The position numbers and the translations under genes were made by a program. Below are positions 15,526 through 23,021 of a stretch of DNA of 64,000 nt, piece by piece. The stretch comes from Arthrobacter sp. AL12. Its GTDB lineage: Bacteria > Actinomycetota > Actinomycetes > Actinomycetales > Micrococcaceae. A model generated the notes under the pieces. The model was not told the DNA's origin. It saw only the letters and a program-made list of their open reading frames with translations, and did not search any database. The stretch is from contig NZ_JASBQY010000010.1 in assembly GCF_029960645.1 (NCBI RefSeq), positions 1 through 64,000 on the forward strand, in the 5' to 3' direction. Within the stretch, counting starts at the first letter, position 1. Each line of letters opens with the position of its first letter.

Positions 15526-16174
15526 TACGCCGCCCGGCGGGTGCATGTCAGCAGGAAACACGCCTTTTTGAGATCTTCCTCGGCTTCGAAGAGGGACAGC
15601 CTCCGGCAGCGGACCGACTGAACCAGTCCAGTGACGGTCAGCAGCAGGACCCGCGCGAGATCGCGGCGTCGCCGCTGACGGCCGTGACGGCCTTCTCGGC
15701 AGCGGAGTCGATCTCGCTGAGCAGCTTCGTGGTGTCCGTGTCCTTGGTGTAGACGGCCCTGTTCAGGCACTGCTCCACGGCAGGCTGCATGAGGCGCATG
15801 TGGAAGATTTCCATCACGACGCCGACCAGCTAGTGGACCGGCACATCACCCCCTGCGCCCCCCGCGTTCCCGGCGCTCCGTGCGGGCGGGTTCGCAGTCC
15901 TTCCCGGGGATTTCTCCGCGGGTGCGGCTGCGTGCAGTTCCGCCAACTGTTTGCGGTAGAGCGCCAGCACCAACTGGGTGGCCGAGGGAAAGTACCGGTA
16001 CAGCGTGCCCAGCGGAACATCGGCCTTGGCCGCGACTTCGGACAGGACCACCGAGTCCAGGCCCTTGCGGGCGAACCCGGCGCCGATGTCGAGGATCCGG
16101 GTGTAGCGGAGCCGCTGCCGGGGCAGGGTGGGCGGAGGGGCCATCGGTGGAAGTTCTGAGTGAAATTCAGGCAT
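15525..16174 (-). pseudogene. TetR-family regulator, KstR-like, disrupted
   Basis: The N-terminal HTH is clear: RYTRILDIGAGFARKGLDSV, then VVLSEVAAKADVPLGTLYRYF, close to the KstR branch of TetR regulators. After about 45 further codons a TAG at about 15832 interrupts it in frame. The same frame resumes as VVMEIFHMRLM, then EQCLNRAVYTKDTDTTKLL (about 15690-15775), the KstR C-terminal block. A frameshift near 15660 then precedes VLLLTVTGLVQSV to the stop at 15525. So there is at least one nonsense change, one frameshift and probably a small internal deletion. A KstR-type protein would regulate sterol or lipid catabolism; no such genes are nearby. Confidence 0.72.
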
Positions 16175-16325
16175 CAGCAGCGTTCCGGGGTCGGTTTTCT
16201 CGGCAGCCGGGAGCGATGCCCCACAGCGCTGCCGCGGCAATTCCCGTCCACTATACGCCACGCTCCCGGGCCCGACGCCAGTCACAAACAGTGCCGGCGG
16301 GAGCCACCCCGCGGCGGGCCCTGGC

Positions 16326-17642
16326 CTAGTCGACGCCCTTGATTTTGACCACAAAGACGGCCCCCAGCAGCCCGATCACGGCCGCCGCAATGTACAACGA
16401 AACGTAGCCTCCCCACAGCGTGACAAAGGGGAAGGCGATGAGCGGAGCGAGCACCTGGGGCAGGGAGTTGGCGATGTTGAGGACCCCCAGATCCTTCCCG
16501 CGGCTCAGCGACGTCGGAAGCACCTGGGTGATGAGGGCGAAATCCACCGCCAGGTAGCAGCCGAAGCCGATTCCCAGTACCGAGGCGCCCAGCAGGGCCC
16601 CGGTCCAGTTCGGCGCGAACGCCAGGATCAGCGACGCCGCCGCGATGATGACCGAGGAGATGATCACGAGCGGCTTCCGCTTCCCCATCCGGTCGCTCAG
16701 CCGGCCGCCGACGACACTGGTCACCATCACCATCACCGCGTAGAGGCCGGTCAGGACCAGTACACCGAACTCCGGCGCGATGCCCTGCGTCTCCTGAAGA
16801 TGGACGGCGTCCTTGAGGAAGAAGAGCAGGTACAGGGTGACCATATGGTTGCCGATGTTCACCAGGAGCCGGGTCAGCCAGGCCCAGGCGAAGTCCGGGT
16901 GGAGCACCGGGGAAATCCAGAAGTCCTTGGCGAAGCCGGCCAGGCTGAACGGCGGGCGTGCCCCGGCGGGGAGCGGGACGTCGTCGTTCTTGAAGAAGTA
17001 CAGCACGACGCCGGCGAGCAGCGCCACGGCGCAGACCAGGTAGCCGACGGCGAAGTTCCCGGTGACCGCTGCGGCGATCACCGCACCGATAAGAATGCCG
17101 ATGGTCTGGCCCATGGCGGCCAGGCCCCCCACGGTGCCGCGCTGGGCCACGGGCACGCGGTCCGGGATGGCGGCGGTGACTGCGGCATAGGCTCCGTTGC
17201 AGCCGGCCTGCACGAGGCACCAGAGCAGCGCCATGATGGCAATGTTCGGCGCCCCGGCGAGCGCGATCAGGGCCGCCGCGCCGAGAATGGCCCCGAAAAG
17301 GACCCAGGGCACGCGGCGGCCCAGGCGTGAGGTGGTGCGGTCGCTGAACGCACCGAACAAGGGGTTGGCCACAAGGGAGACCGCTGCACCGGCTCCGGTA
17401 ACGAGGGCGAGGATGGCCTCCTTGTCGCCCTCGCTGAACGCCGCGGCCTGCTGGCCAAGGAGCACCTGGAGCGGGCCGAAGAATGCCGCATTGATGCCCA
17501 CGTTGACGAGGACGACGCCGGTGACCCAGACGGGGCGGACCGCCCGTTCGGGGTCGGCGAGCGCCACCGCTGCCGGGCTTCCCGCGGAAAGGCCGCCGCG
17601 GGCTGGGTCCGGCGCTGCTCCGGACAGATCGGACAGGCTCAT
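16326..17642 (-). CDS. MFS transporter, sugar-type
   Basis: A 438-residue major facilitator with 12 predicted helices. The loop 2-3 signature is FGAFSDRTTSRLGRRVPW. A central loop with FFKNDDVPLPAG joins the halves, and VGGRLSDRMGKRKPL is the equivalent in the second half. The pattern, including the N-terminal GPLQVLLGQQ, fits the glycoside-pentoside-hexuronide/sugar-cation MFS subgroup; the substrate is unknown. I chose ATG 17642 (MSLSDLSGA), with GGGGAA upstream; the longer in-frame start at 17774 runs through hairpins. Its leader contains two inverted repeats that may control it. It ends only about 150 bp from the broken TetR gene. Confidence 0.88.
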   Translation of the reverse strand: MSLSDLSGAAPDPARGGLSAGSPAAVALADPERAVRPVWVTGVVLVNVGINAAFFGPLQVLLGQQAAAFSEGDKEAILALVTGAGAAVSLVANPLFGAFSDRTTSRLGRRVPWVLFGAILGAAALIALAGAPNIAIMALLWCLVQAGCNGAYAAVTAAIPDRVPVAQRGTVGGLAAMGQTIGILIGAVIAAAVTGNFAVGYLVCAVALLAGVVLYFFKNDDVPLPAGARPPFSLAGFAKDFWISPVLHPDFAWAWLTRLLVNIGNHMVTLYLLFFLKDAVHLQETQGIAPEFGVLVLTGLYAVMVMVTSVVGGRLSDRMGKRKPLVIISSVIIAAASLILAFAPNWTGALLGASVLGIGFGCYLAVDFALITQVLPTSLSRGKDLGVLNIANSLPQVLAPLIAFPFVTLWGGYVSLYIAAAVIGLLGAVFVVKIKGVD

Positions 17643-17667
17643 GTAGTTCGGTTCCCCCCGGAAACGG

Positions 17668-17721
17668 CTGGCTCCACGCTGAAGATCAGTGTGGAGCCAG
17701 ACTATCGTGGGGATCACGATA
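17668..17721. promoter_or_regulatory. Leader hairpin and palindrome before MFS gene
   Basis: CTGGCTCCAC (17668-17677) pairs perfectly with GTGGAGCCAG (17691-17700). Directly beyond it, TATCGTG (17703-17709) N5 CACGATA (17715-17721) forms a symmetric operator-like site. Both stand between the MFS start (minus strand) and the divergent thermonuclease gene and could control either. Confidence 0.55.
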
Positions 17722-17789
17722 AGGCGCCAATGGAAAAGTTGGATTCCGGCTCGGCAAAGTATCGTCAATGTCATTCGGGCAACTCCAGC

Positions 17790-18926
17790 ATGGAAAAGCC
17801 CACACCACTTATTCCTGGGGAATGCACTTTGCTGTCAACAACGTCGGGCACTGCAGCCCGCACCAAGGCCGCGGGACTGGCGATTGCCGCCGTCATGGCG
17901 CTGACCGGCTGCAACGCTGGATCCGCCGCCCCTGAAAAGAATGCAGCCGAGCCGGCAACAAACTCGGCTCGGAACGAGGCAGTTGTCGTCCGTGTCGTTG
18001 ACGGAGATACGTTCGAAGCCTCCGTTAACGGCGAACAAAAGACGGTCCGGCTGCTCAACGTGGACACTCCGGAGACAAAGGATCCCAAGGCACCAGTCGA
18101 GTGCATGGGTCCAGAGGCCACGACAGCTCTTGAGCAGCTCCTGCCAGCCGGCTCCAAGGTCACGCTGGAATTGGACGAGGAACCGCTGGACACATACGGC
18201 CGAACCTTGGCCGGCGTCTTCGACTCAAACGGGAAACTGGTCAACGCTGAGGTAGCGCGGACGGGCTTCGGAGTTCCTCTCTTGATCGAACCCAACAGGA
18301 AGTTCTATCCGCCGGTCGTCACGGCGTTCGAGGATGCCCGCACGAGGGGTGTCGGACTCAACTCGGCGGAAATTCCCTGCCTGCCCGCACAGCAGGTCGA
18401 ACAAGCATCCAGGACCATCGAAACGATCGTGGCCGCACCGCTAGCCGAGGCTGCCTCAGACCTCGATGAGAGCCACGCAGGACTGGTCGCCGCACTGGCC
18501 GTGGTCGCCGCGCTCAAGGCTGCAGCGAACGCCAAGAACCACGTCCACTGGGCCGCATACAACGCGGCTCAACTGACCGCAATGGTGAATAGGCTGGATT
18601 CGGCTGCCGAAGCAGGGGCCGCGCACAAGATTTCCATTGGCGCGAAGAAGAAGGAACTTGCGGATGCTGCCGCTGCCGCGTCTGCCCGCCAGGCGGCGGA
18701 AGCTTCGGCCGCAGCAGCGGCTGCGGCAGAAGCTGAACGGCTTCGAAACCTGCCGCCCGTTCCGGCACCGTATGTTCCGCCTGCCTATGTCCCTCCGGCG
18801 TACGTACCCCCGGCCTATGTACCTCCGGCAGCCCCGGCCCCCGCGCCCAACCCGTACCCGGGATACAACGGTCCGCGTTGCTATGCCCCCGGAGGCAAGA
18901 CCTGGACACCGTGTAGTAAGAGGTAG
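17790..18926 (+). CDS. Lipoprotein thermonuclease (SNase domain)
   Basis: An extracellular staphylococcal-nuclease-type enzyme. Lipobox LTGC is at about residue 40, so it is membrane-anchored. The SNase domain follows: VVVRVVDGDTFEA (metal-binding Asp), VRLLNVDTPETKD (Arg, Asp and Glu of the active site), DTYGRTLAGVF (second catalytic Arg). All are intact. A helical Ala/Glu-rich region (AAAAASARQAAEASAAAAAA) may be a coiled coil. Four YVPPA repeats at about 18769-18835 follow, then a conserved-looking tail CYAPGGKTWTPC. The start is uncertain: ATG 17790, or TTG 17829 with GGGGAA at 7-nt spacing, which I find equally credible. It probably degrades environmental DNA. Confidence 0.87.
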   Translation: MEKPTPLIPGECTLLSTTSGTAARTKAAGLAIAAVMALTGCNAGSAAPEKNAAEPATNSARNEAVVVRVVDGDTFEASVNGEQKTVRLLNVDTPETKDPKAPVECMGPEATTALEQLLPAGSKVTLELDEEPLDTYGRTLAGVFDSNGKLVNAEVARTGFGVPLLIEPNRKFYPPVVTAFEDARTRGVGLNSAEIPCLPAQQVEQASRTIETIVAAPLAEAASDLDESHAGLVAALAVVAALKAAANAKNHVHWAAYNAAQLTAMVNRLDSAAEAGAAHKISIGAKKKELADAAAAASARQAAEASAAAAAAAEAERLRNLPPVPAPYVPPAYVPPAYVPPAYVPPAAPAPAPNPYPGYNGPRCYAPGGKTWTPCSKR

Positions 18927-18936
18927 CTTAGGGACG

Positions 18937-18970
18937 GAGACTCGTGGATTCCGAGGAGCAGTCGAGTCTC
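18937..18970 (+). terminator. Hairpin after thermonuclease
   Basis: GAGACTCG (18937-18944) and CGAGTCTC (18963-18970) are perfect complements around an 18-nt loop, starting 11 bp after the nuclease stop. It overlaps the leader of the next gene. Confidence 0.6.
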
Positions 18971-19004
18971 GGTGACACCGTTCGCACCAGCAAGAGGAGA
19001 CCCG

Positions 19005-19481
19005 ATGGCCGCATCCGCCGTTAATACCGCCGATCTCTACGACGAGCGGGGGGAGGAACTCGACTCCGTGGCCCTGCAGTTTCAGTCCCTCGGCGGCAAC
19101 ACGCACTTCAGCGGACCGGTCCGGACCATCCGCTGCTTCGAGGACAATGCCCTCGTCAAGTCCACCCTCGCCACCCCCGGCGACGGCGCCGTCCTGGTAG
19201 TGGACGGCGCCGGCTCGCTGCGCACGGCGTTGATGGGGGACCTGATCGCGGCGAGCGCCGTCGCGAACGGCTGGGCCGGCGTCGTCATTAATGGTGCCAT
19301 CCGCGACCGGACGGCCATCGCCGGGCTGCCGCTCGGGGTGAAGGCGCTGGGCAGCAACCCGCGCAAGAGCGCCAAAACCGGCGCCGGCGAGTTCGCCGTC
19401 GACCTGGAGATCGACGGCGTCGTCTTCCGGACCGGCGCGATGATCTGGTGTGACCCGGACGGGATCCTGGTCGAGCGGTAA
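19005..19481 (+). CDS. rraA: RraA-like protein
   Basis: A 158-residue member of the RraA family. LYDERGEELDSVALQF begins the domain, GDGAVLVVDGAGSLRTALMGD carries the substrate loop, and GVVINGAIRDRTAI contains the conserved Arg-Asp that binds metal and 2-oxoacid. In E. coli RraA inhibits RNase E; many actinobacterial homologues are 4-hydroxy-4-methyl-2-oxoglutarate aldolases or oxaloacetate decarboxylases, and which applies here cannot be told. ATG 19005 has an excellent AGAGGAG 8 nt upstream, which excludes the longer in-frame start at 18972. Palindrome P4 begins 4 bp after its stop. Confidence 0.9.
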   Translation: MAASAVNTADLYDERGEELDSVALQFQSLGGNTHFSGPVRTIRCFEDNALVKSTLATPGDGAVLVVDGAGSLRTALMGDLIAASAVANGWAGVVINGAIRDRTAIAGLPLGVKALGSNPRKSAKTGAGEFAVDLEIDGVVFRTGAMIWCDPDGILVER

Positions 19482-19484
19482 CGC

Positions 19485-19544
19485 GCCGAGATGACACTTC
19501 GCGCCCATGATAAGCAACGCCATGGGCGCGAAATCTCACGTCGG
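19485..19544. repeat. Palindrome P4, pairs with P5
   Basis: The left arm 19485-19509 begins GCCGAGATGACACTTCG and the right arm 19521-19544 ends GCGAAATCTCACGTCGG; the central CGCGCCCATG/CATGGGCGCG pairs perfectly. It separates the convergent rraA and 19536 genes and supplies the stop codon of the latter. The same element recurs as P5 on the other side of that gene. Confidence 0.88.
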
Positions 19545-20468
19545 AGTCCAGCCCCGGGACAGGAGGGCGCGCCGGACCCTGGCGACGGCGGCGGGGCGCT
19601 CCCCCGTCAAGTCGTCCTTCGAGACCCTCACCTCGACCCAGCCAAGCCGGTCCGTGGTCCGCGCACGGTGGATGTCACGTTGATGCTGGCCGGGCCCGCC
19701 GTGGTGGACCCCGTCGTACTGCAGCGAGACCCCGAATGCCGGGTAGGCCGCGTCCGGCCACAGCTCCGGGGCTCCCCCGGGGCCCCAGACCACGCAGTTG
19801 AGCTCCGGTTCGGGCAGGCCGCCGCGGACTACGGCGAGGCGCAGATGGGTCTCCGGCGGGGAATCCGCACCGACGCGCACCAACCCGAGAGCTTCCCGCG
19901 CTCTCCGGATGTTCCTGGCCCCGGGGTGTTGGAACAGCATCCGGTTCAGCGCGTCGATGCTCGAAAGGGGGTCCCGGGGCGAGGGGAACTCCGGACCGTG
20001 CCCGGAGACCAGGGAATCCCCGGCAGCCACGAGGTCGTCCAACGGCAGGACCGCCGCCAGGTCCAGGAAGGTGCGTTCGGGCGAGGTCACCCGGACGCCG
20101 TCGAGCATTACAACGTCCCCGGGCCGCAGTGCGAGGCGGTGTCCCGCCGCGTTGGCCCGTTTCGGAATGCTGCCGCCCCGTGGCCGGGCAAGGTGGATCC
20201 GCCAGTCGGAGTCTGCCCACAGCGGGAGGCCCACGCGCCATATCCGCGCCGCGGTGAAGTGGCAGAGCACGGTGAAGTCATCGAGTTGGCAGTAGGCTCT
20301 CAGCGCTGCGGCGCCCTGTGCGCTACTGCCGGCCGGGATGCGGACGCCGCGGGACACGGTGATAAGGTCCCGGGCCCGGGTCCGCTTCCGCGAGATCCCG
20401 GCCGCATCCGCAGCCAGAACGGAGAACGAGCCATTCGCCAGGGCTGGTGGGAGTTCAAGTCGGCGCAT
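19536..20468 (-). CDS. DUF559/Vsr-fold endonuclease-like protein
   Basis: A 310-residue orphan. The N-terminus (SFSVLAADAAGISRKRTRAR) resembles the wHTH of AbiEi-type antitoxins, and the middle (VRVTSPERTFLDLAAVLPLDDLV) is typical of their linker. The C-terminus has the strand-loop arrangement of a Vsr/DUF559 PD-(D/E)XK nuclease: WPDAAYPAFGVSLQYDGVHH, RDIHRARTTDRLGWVEVRVS. The usual EYDG Glu is replaced by Gln (SLQYDG), so nuclease activity is doubtful. There is no partner toxin gene next to it, so a toxin-antitoxin role is not supported. It starts at ATG 20468 with GGGGGA. It is bracketed by palindromes P4 and P5. Confidence 0.75.
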   Translation of the reverse strand: MRRLELPPALANGSFSVLAADAAGISRKRTRARDLITVSRGVRIPAGSSAQGAAALRAYCQLDDFTVLCHFTAARIWRVGLPLWADSDWRIHLARPRGGSIPKRANAAGHRLALRPGDVVMLDGVRVTSPERTFLDLAAVLPLDDLVAAGDSLVSGHGPEFPSPRDPLSSIDALNRMLFQHPGARNIRRAREALGLVRVGADSPPETHLRLAVVRGGLPEPELNCVVWGPGGAPELWPDAAYPAFGVSLQYDGVHHGGPGQHQRDIHRARTTDRLGWVEVRVSKDDLTGERPAAVARVRRALLSRGWTPT

Positions 20469-20767
20469 TCCCCCATCATGATCAGATCCGGCGCCGCGCG
20501 TTTAAGTTATCCCCAGCTTGCCTCCACCTGTCCTCCACAGCGCCTGGGTCTGCGTCTGCCGAGGTGAGATTTCGCGCCCATGGCCGGGCCTAACATGGGC
20601 GCGAAATGTCACCTCGGCGCCGGACGGCGGAGACCTCCGCCCGCGGTGCCGTCAAACTGTATGTTTCGTCTCACTTTCTGGCCCTGTGACATGCACCGCT
20701 CTGGCTCCGGTGTCAGACTTGGTAGCCGCGGCGCAGGCCGTGGAACGCGAAACGCCGAGGGAGCCAG
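20469..20767. other. Divergent intergenic region with palindrome P5
   Basis: No gene is seen in these 299 bp. They contain the 5' region of the minus-strand endonuclease-like gene, palindrome P5, and the leader of the sugar porter; a possible promoter lies near 20690-20735. No ribosome binding site better than GAGGGAGCC is found before 20768. Confidence 0.6.
20558..20618. repeat. Palindrome P5, pairs with P4
   Basis: The left arm 20558-20582 begins GCCGAGGTGAGATTTCGCG and the right arm 20594-20618 ends CGAAATGTCACCTCGGC; one interior mismatch. Arms match those of P4 closely. It lies 90 bp upstream of the minus-strand gene start and 150 bp upstream of the plus-strand sugar porter. Confidence 0.88.
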
Positions 20768-22231
20768 ATGACAACCACCCAAGACCAGACCGTAGCCAAG
20801 ATCCCGCAGCGGGTCATTTGGCTGGCCGTGGCGGGCGCCGTGGGCGGCTTCCTCTTCGGCTTCGACTCCTCCGTGGTCAACGGCGCTGTCGACGCCATCA
20901 AGGACGAGTTCGCGCTGAGCGAGGCCGTGACCGGTTTCGCCGTCGCCGTTGCCCTCCTTGGCTGCGCCGCGGGCGCTTTTCTGGCCGGGAAGGTCGCAGA
21001 CCGCTACGGCCGCATCCCGGCGATGAAGATCGGCGCGCTGCTGTTCCTGGTCAGTGCCGTCGGGACCGGCTTCGCCTTCAGCGTGTGGGATCTCATCTTC
21101 TGGCGCCTCGTCGGCGGCCTGGGCATCGGTCTGGCCTCCGTGATCGCCCCGGCCTACATCTCCGAGATCTCCCCGCGCCACGTCCGCGGCCGCCTGGCGT
21201 CGCTCCAGCAGCTCGCCATCACCACGGGTATCTTCGCGGCCCTGCTCTCGGACGCCCTGTTCGCGAACTTCGCCGGCGGGGCCGGCGAGGCTCTCTGGTT
21301 CGGCATCGAGGCCTGGCGCTGGATGTTCCTCGCCGCCGCCGTCCCCGCCGTCGTCTACGGCTGGATCGCGTACACCCTGCCCGAGTCGCCGCGGTTCCTC
21401 GTCTTTCAGGGCAAGGACGAGGAAGCCCTGAAAATCTTCCAGTCCATCGCCCCGAATGAGAACACGGACCGCCAACTGCGCGACATCAAAAAGGCCATCG
21501 AGGAAGACAAGGTCGCGGGCCAGAAGGGCTCCCTGCGCGGCAAGGCGTTCGGCCTGCAGCCCGTGGTGTGGATCGGCATTATCCTCTCGGTGCTGCAGCA
21601 GTTCGTCGGCATCAACGTGATCTTCTACTACTCCACCACCCTGTGGAAGGCCGTCGGTTTCCAGGAGAAGGACTCCCTGACGATCTCCGTGGCCACCGCC
21701 ATCACTAACATCCTGGTGACTCTCGTGGCGATCGCCCTCGTGGACCGGATCGGCCGCCGGCCCATCATGCTGGCGGGTTCCATCGGCATGGCCGTCTCGC
21801 TGGGCACCATGGCCCTCGCCTTCGGCTCCGCCACCGGATCCGGGGACGGGATTTCGCTGCCCGGTGCGTGGGGCCCGGTCGCTCTGGTGGCCGCCAACGT
21901 CTTCGTGATCAGCTTCGGCGCCTCCTGGGGCCCGCTGGTGTGGGTGCTGCTGGGCGAGATTTTCCCATCCCGGATCCGCGCCCGCGCGCTGGGCCTCGCC
22001 GCCGCCGCCCAGTGGATCGCCAACTTCGCCATCACCCTGAGCTTCCCGGCCATGGCGGCGGCCTCCCTGCCCCTGACCTATGCCATGTACGCGATGTTCG
22101 CGGCGGCGTCGTTCTTCTTTGTGAAGTTCAAGGTCCCCGAGACCAACGGAATGTCCCTGGAGCACGCCGAGACCCTGTTCGTCCCGAAGGGCTCCGCCAA
22201 GGATTCCGCCAAGGATTCCGCCAAAGCCTGA
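20768..22231 (+). CDS. MFS sugar porter
   Basis: A 487-residue sugar:H+ symporter or facilitator of the sugar porter subfamily, with 12 helices. The defining motifs are all present: FLFGFDSSVVNGA in TM1, ADRYGRIPAM in loop 2-3, RLVGGLGIGLASV and ISPRHVRGRLAS after TM4, PESPRFLVFQGK after TM6, QQFVGINVIFYYS in TM7, VDRIGRRPIM, and PSRIRARALG. Xylose, glucose or arabinose transport is typical; the sugar cannot be read. The C-terminus carries an unusual triple KDSA repeat (KDSAKDSAKA). It is monocistronic, ended by palindrome P6. Confidence 0.93.
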   Translation: MTTTQDQTVAKIPQRVIWLAVAGAVGGFLFGFDSSVVNGAVDAIKDEFALSEAVTGFAVAVALLGCAAGAFLAGKVADRYGRIPAMKIGALLFLVSAVGTGFAFSVWDLIFWRLVGGLGIGLASVIAPAYISEISPRHVRGRLASLQQLAITTGIFAALLSDALFANFAGGAGEALWFGIEAWRWMFLAAAVPAVVYGWIAYTLPESPRFLVFQGKDEEALKIFQSIAPNENTDRQLRDIKKAIEEDKVAGQKGSLRGKAFGLQPVVWIGIILSVLQQFVGINVIFYYSTTLWKAVGFQEKDSLTISVATAITNILVTLVAIALVDRIGRRPIMLAGSIGMAVSLGTMALAFGSATGSGDGISLPGAWGPVALVAANVFVISFGASWGPLVWVLLGEIFPSRIRARALGLAAAAQWIANFAITLSFPAMAAASLPLTYAMYAMFAAASFFFVKFKVPETNGMSLEHAETLFVPKGSAKDSAKDSAKA

Positions 22232-22253
22232 GCCCGACGAACTCTTCCGCCTC

Positions 22254-22313
22254 GCGAGGTGACAGATAATGCCCATGTTTCCCCGAAACATGGGCATTAT
22301 CTGTCTCCTCGGC
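22254..22313. repeat. Palindrome P6, pairs with P7
   Basis: The left arm 22254-22281 contains GAGGTGACAGATAATGCCCA and the right arm from 22285 contains GAAACATGGGCATTATCTG; 27 bp nearly perfect, 3-nt loop. It separates the convergent sugar porter and GNAT genes and would work as a bidirectional terminator. The arms are almost identical to P7. Confidence 0.92.
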
Positions 22314-22324
22314 GGGCACGTGGG

Positions 22325-22846
22325 CTACAGAATGAGCTTCATGCCCTCGTGGCTCGCCGCGAAGCCGAGCCGCTCATAAAACCGGTGGGCGGCCGTGCGG
22401 GACTTGTCCGTGGTGAGCTGCAGGAGTGAACAGCCGCGGAGCCGCGACTCGTCGATGGCCCACTGCACCATCGCCGCCCCGACGCTCTGGCCGCGCAGCT
22501 CGCTCCCCACCCGCACGGCCTCCAACTGGGCTCGCCATGAACCCCTGCGGGACAGCCCCGGCAGGAAGCTCAGCTGGAACGTTGCCACCAGGCGGGCACC
22601 CGACTCGTCCGCGGTCGCCAGCTCCCCCACGAGCAGCTGGTGCGCCGGATCGGCGTCGATCGCGGCAAACGCCTTCTCGTAGGGTGCCAGATCGGACAAA
22701 TCCTCGCGGCTCGACCCGAGCTGGTCGTCGGCCAGCAGCCGGAGAATGCCGGGCAGATCGGCGCGTTCGGCATGCCGCAGGCGGAAAGTCCCGCCGTCCA
22801 CGTCGAGAGTCAGCAAGGAGGTCCGGTCACGGGGGTTCGAAGTCAC
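22325..22846 (-). CDS. GNAT family N-acetyltransferase
   Basis: A 173-residue acetyltransferase using acetyl-CoA on an unknown amine. The acetyl-CoA loop lies in ELRGQSVGAAMVQWAI and the C-terminal strand in SRTAAHRFYERLGFAASHEG. An in-frame ATG at 22924 exists, but the 26 extra codons it adds are simply the translation of palindrome P7 (MTDNAYVSEKHGHYLSP), so it cannot be the genuine start. GTG 22846 is the better choice. The gene is bracketed by the matched palindromes P6 and P7 and is probably monocistronic. The function is not assigned beyond the fold. Confidence 0.86.
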   Translation of the reverse strand: MTSNPRDRTSLLTLDVDGGTFRLRHAERADLPGILRLLADDQLGSSREDLSDLAPYEKAFAAIDADPAHQLLVGELATADESGARLVATFQLSFLPGLSRRGSWRAQLEAVRVGSELRGQSVGAAMVQWAIDESRLRGCSLLQLTTDKSRTAAHRFYERLGFAASHEGMKLIL

Positions 22847-22870
22847 CAGTCCAGCTTGCCCTACCGCCCG

Positions 22871-22930
22871 GCGAGGTGACAGATAATGCCCATGTTTCTC
22901 GGAAACATAGGCATTATCTGTCACCTCGGC
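22871..22930. repeat. Palindrome P7, pairs with P6
   Basis: The left arm 22871-22898 contains GAGGTGACAGATAATGCCCA, exactly as in P6. The right arm 22902-22930 differs from P6 by one base in the core (CATAGG for CATGGG) and by TCACCTC for TCTCCTC. It lies 25 bp upstream of the GNAT start and about 90 bp downstream of mtlD's stop. Confidence 0.92.
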
Positions 22931-23021
22931 GGGTGGGGGCCGCTGCTGGGACAGACGCTGACGCCGGAACTCGGGTGGGTTCCGGCGTCGGCGGCTTTGC
23001 TTCGGCGATATTTGAAACGGA

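Noticed and set aside
20609..22297. A 562-codon open frame on the minus strand opposite the sugar porter
   Set aside because: Low-complexity translation that runs through two palindromes; the plus-strand MFS gene is certain.
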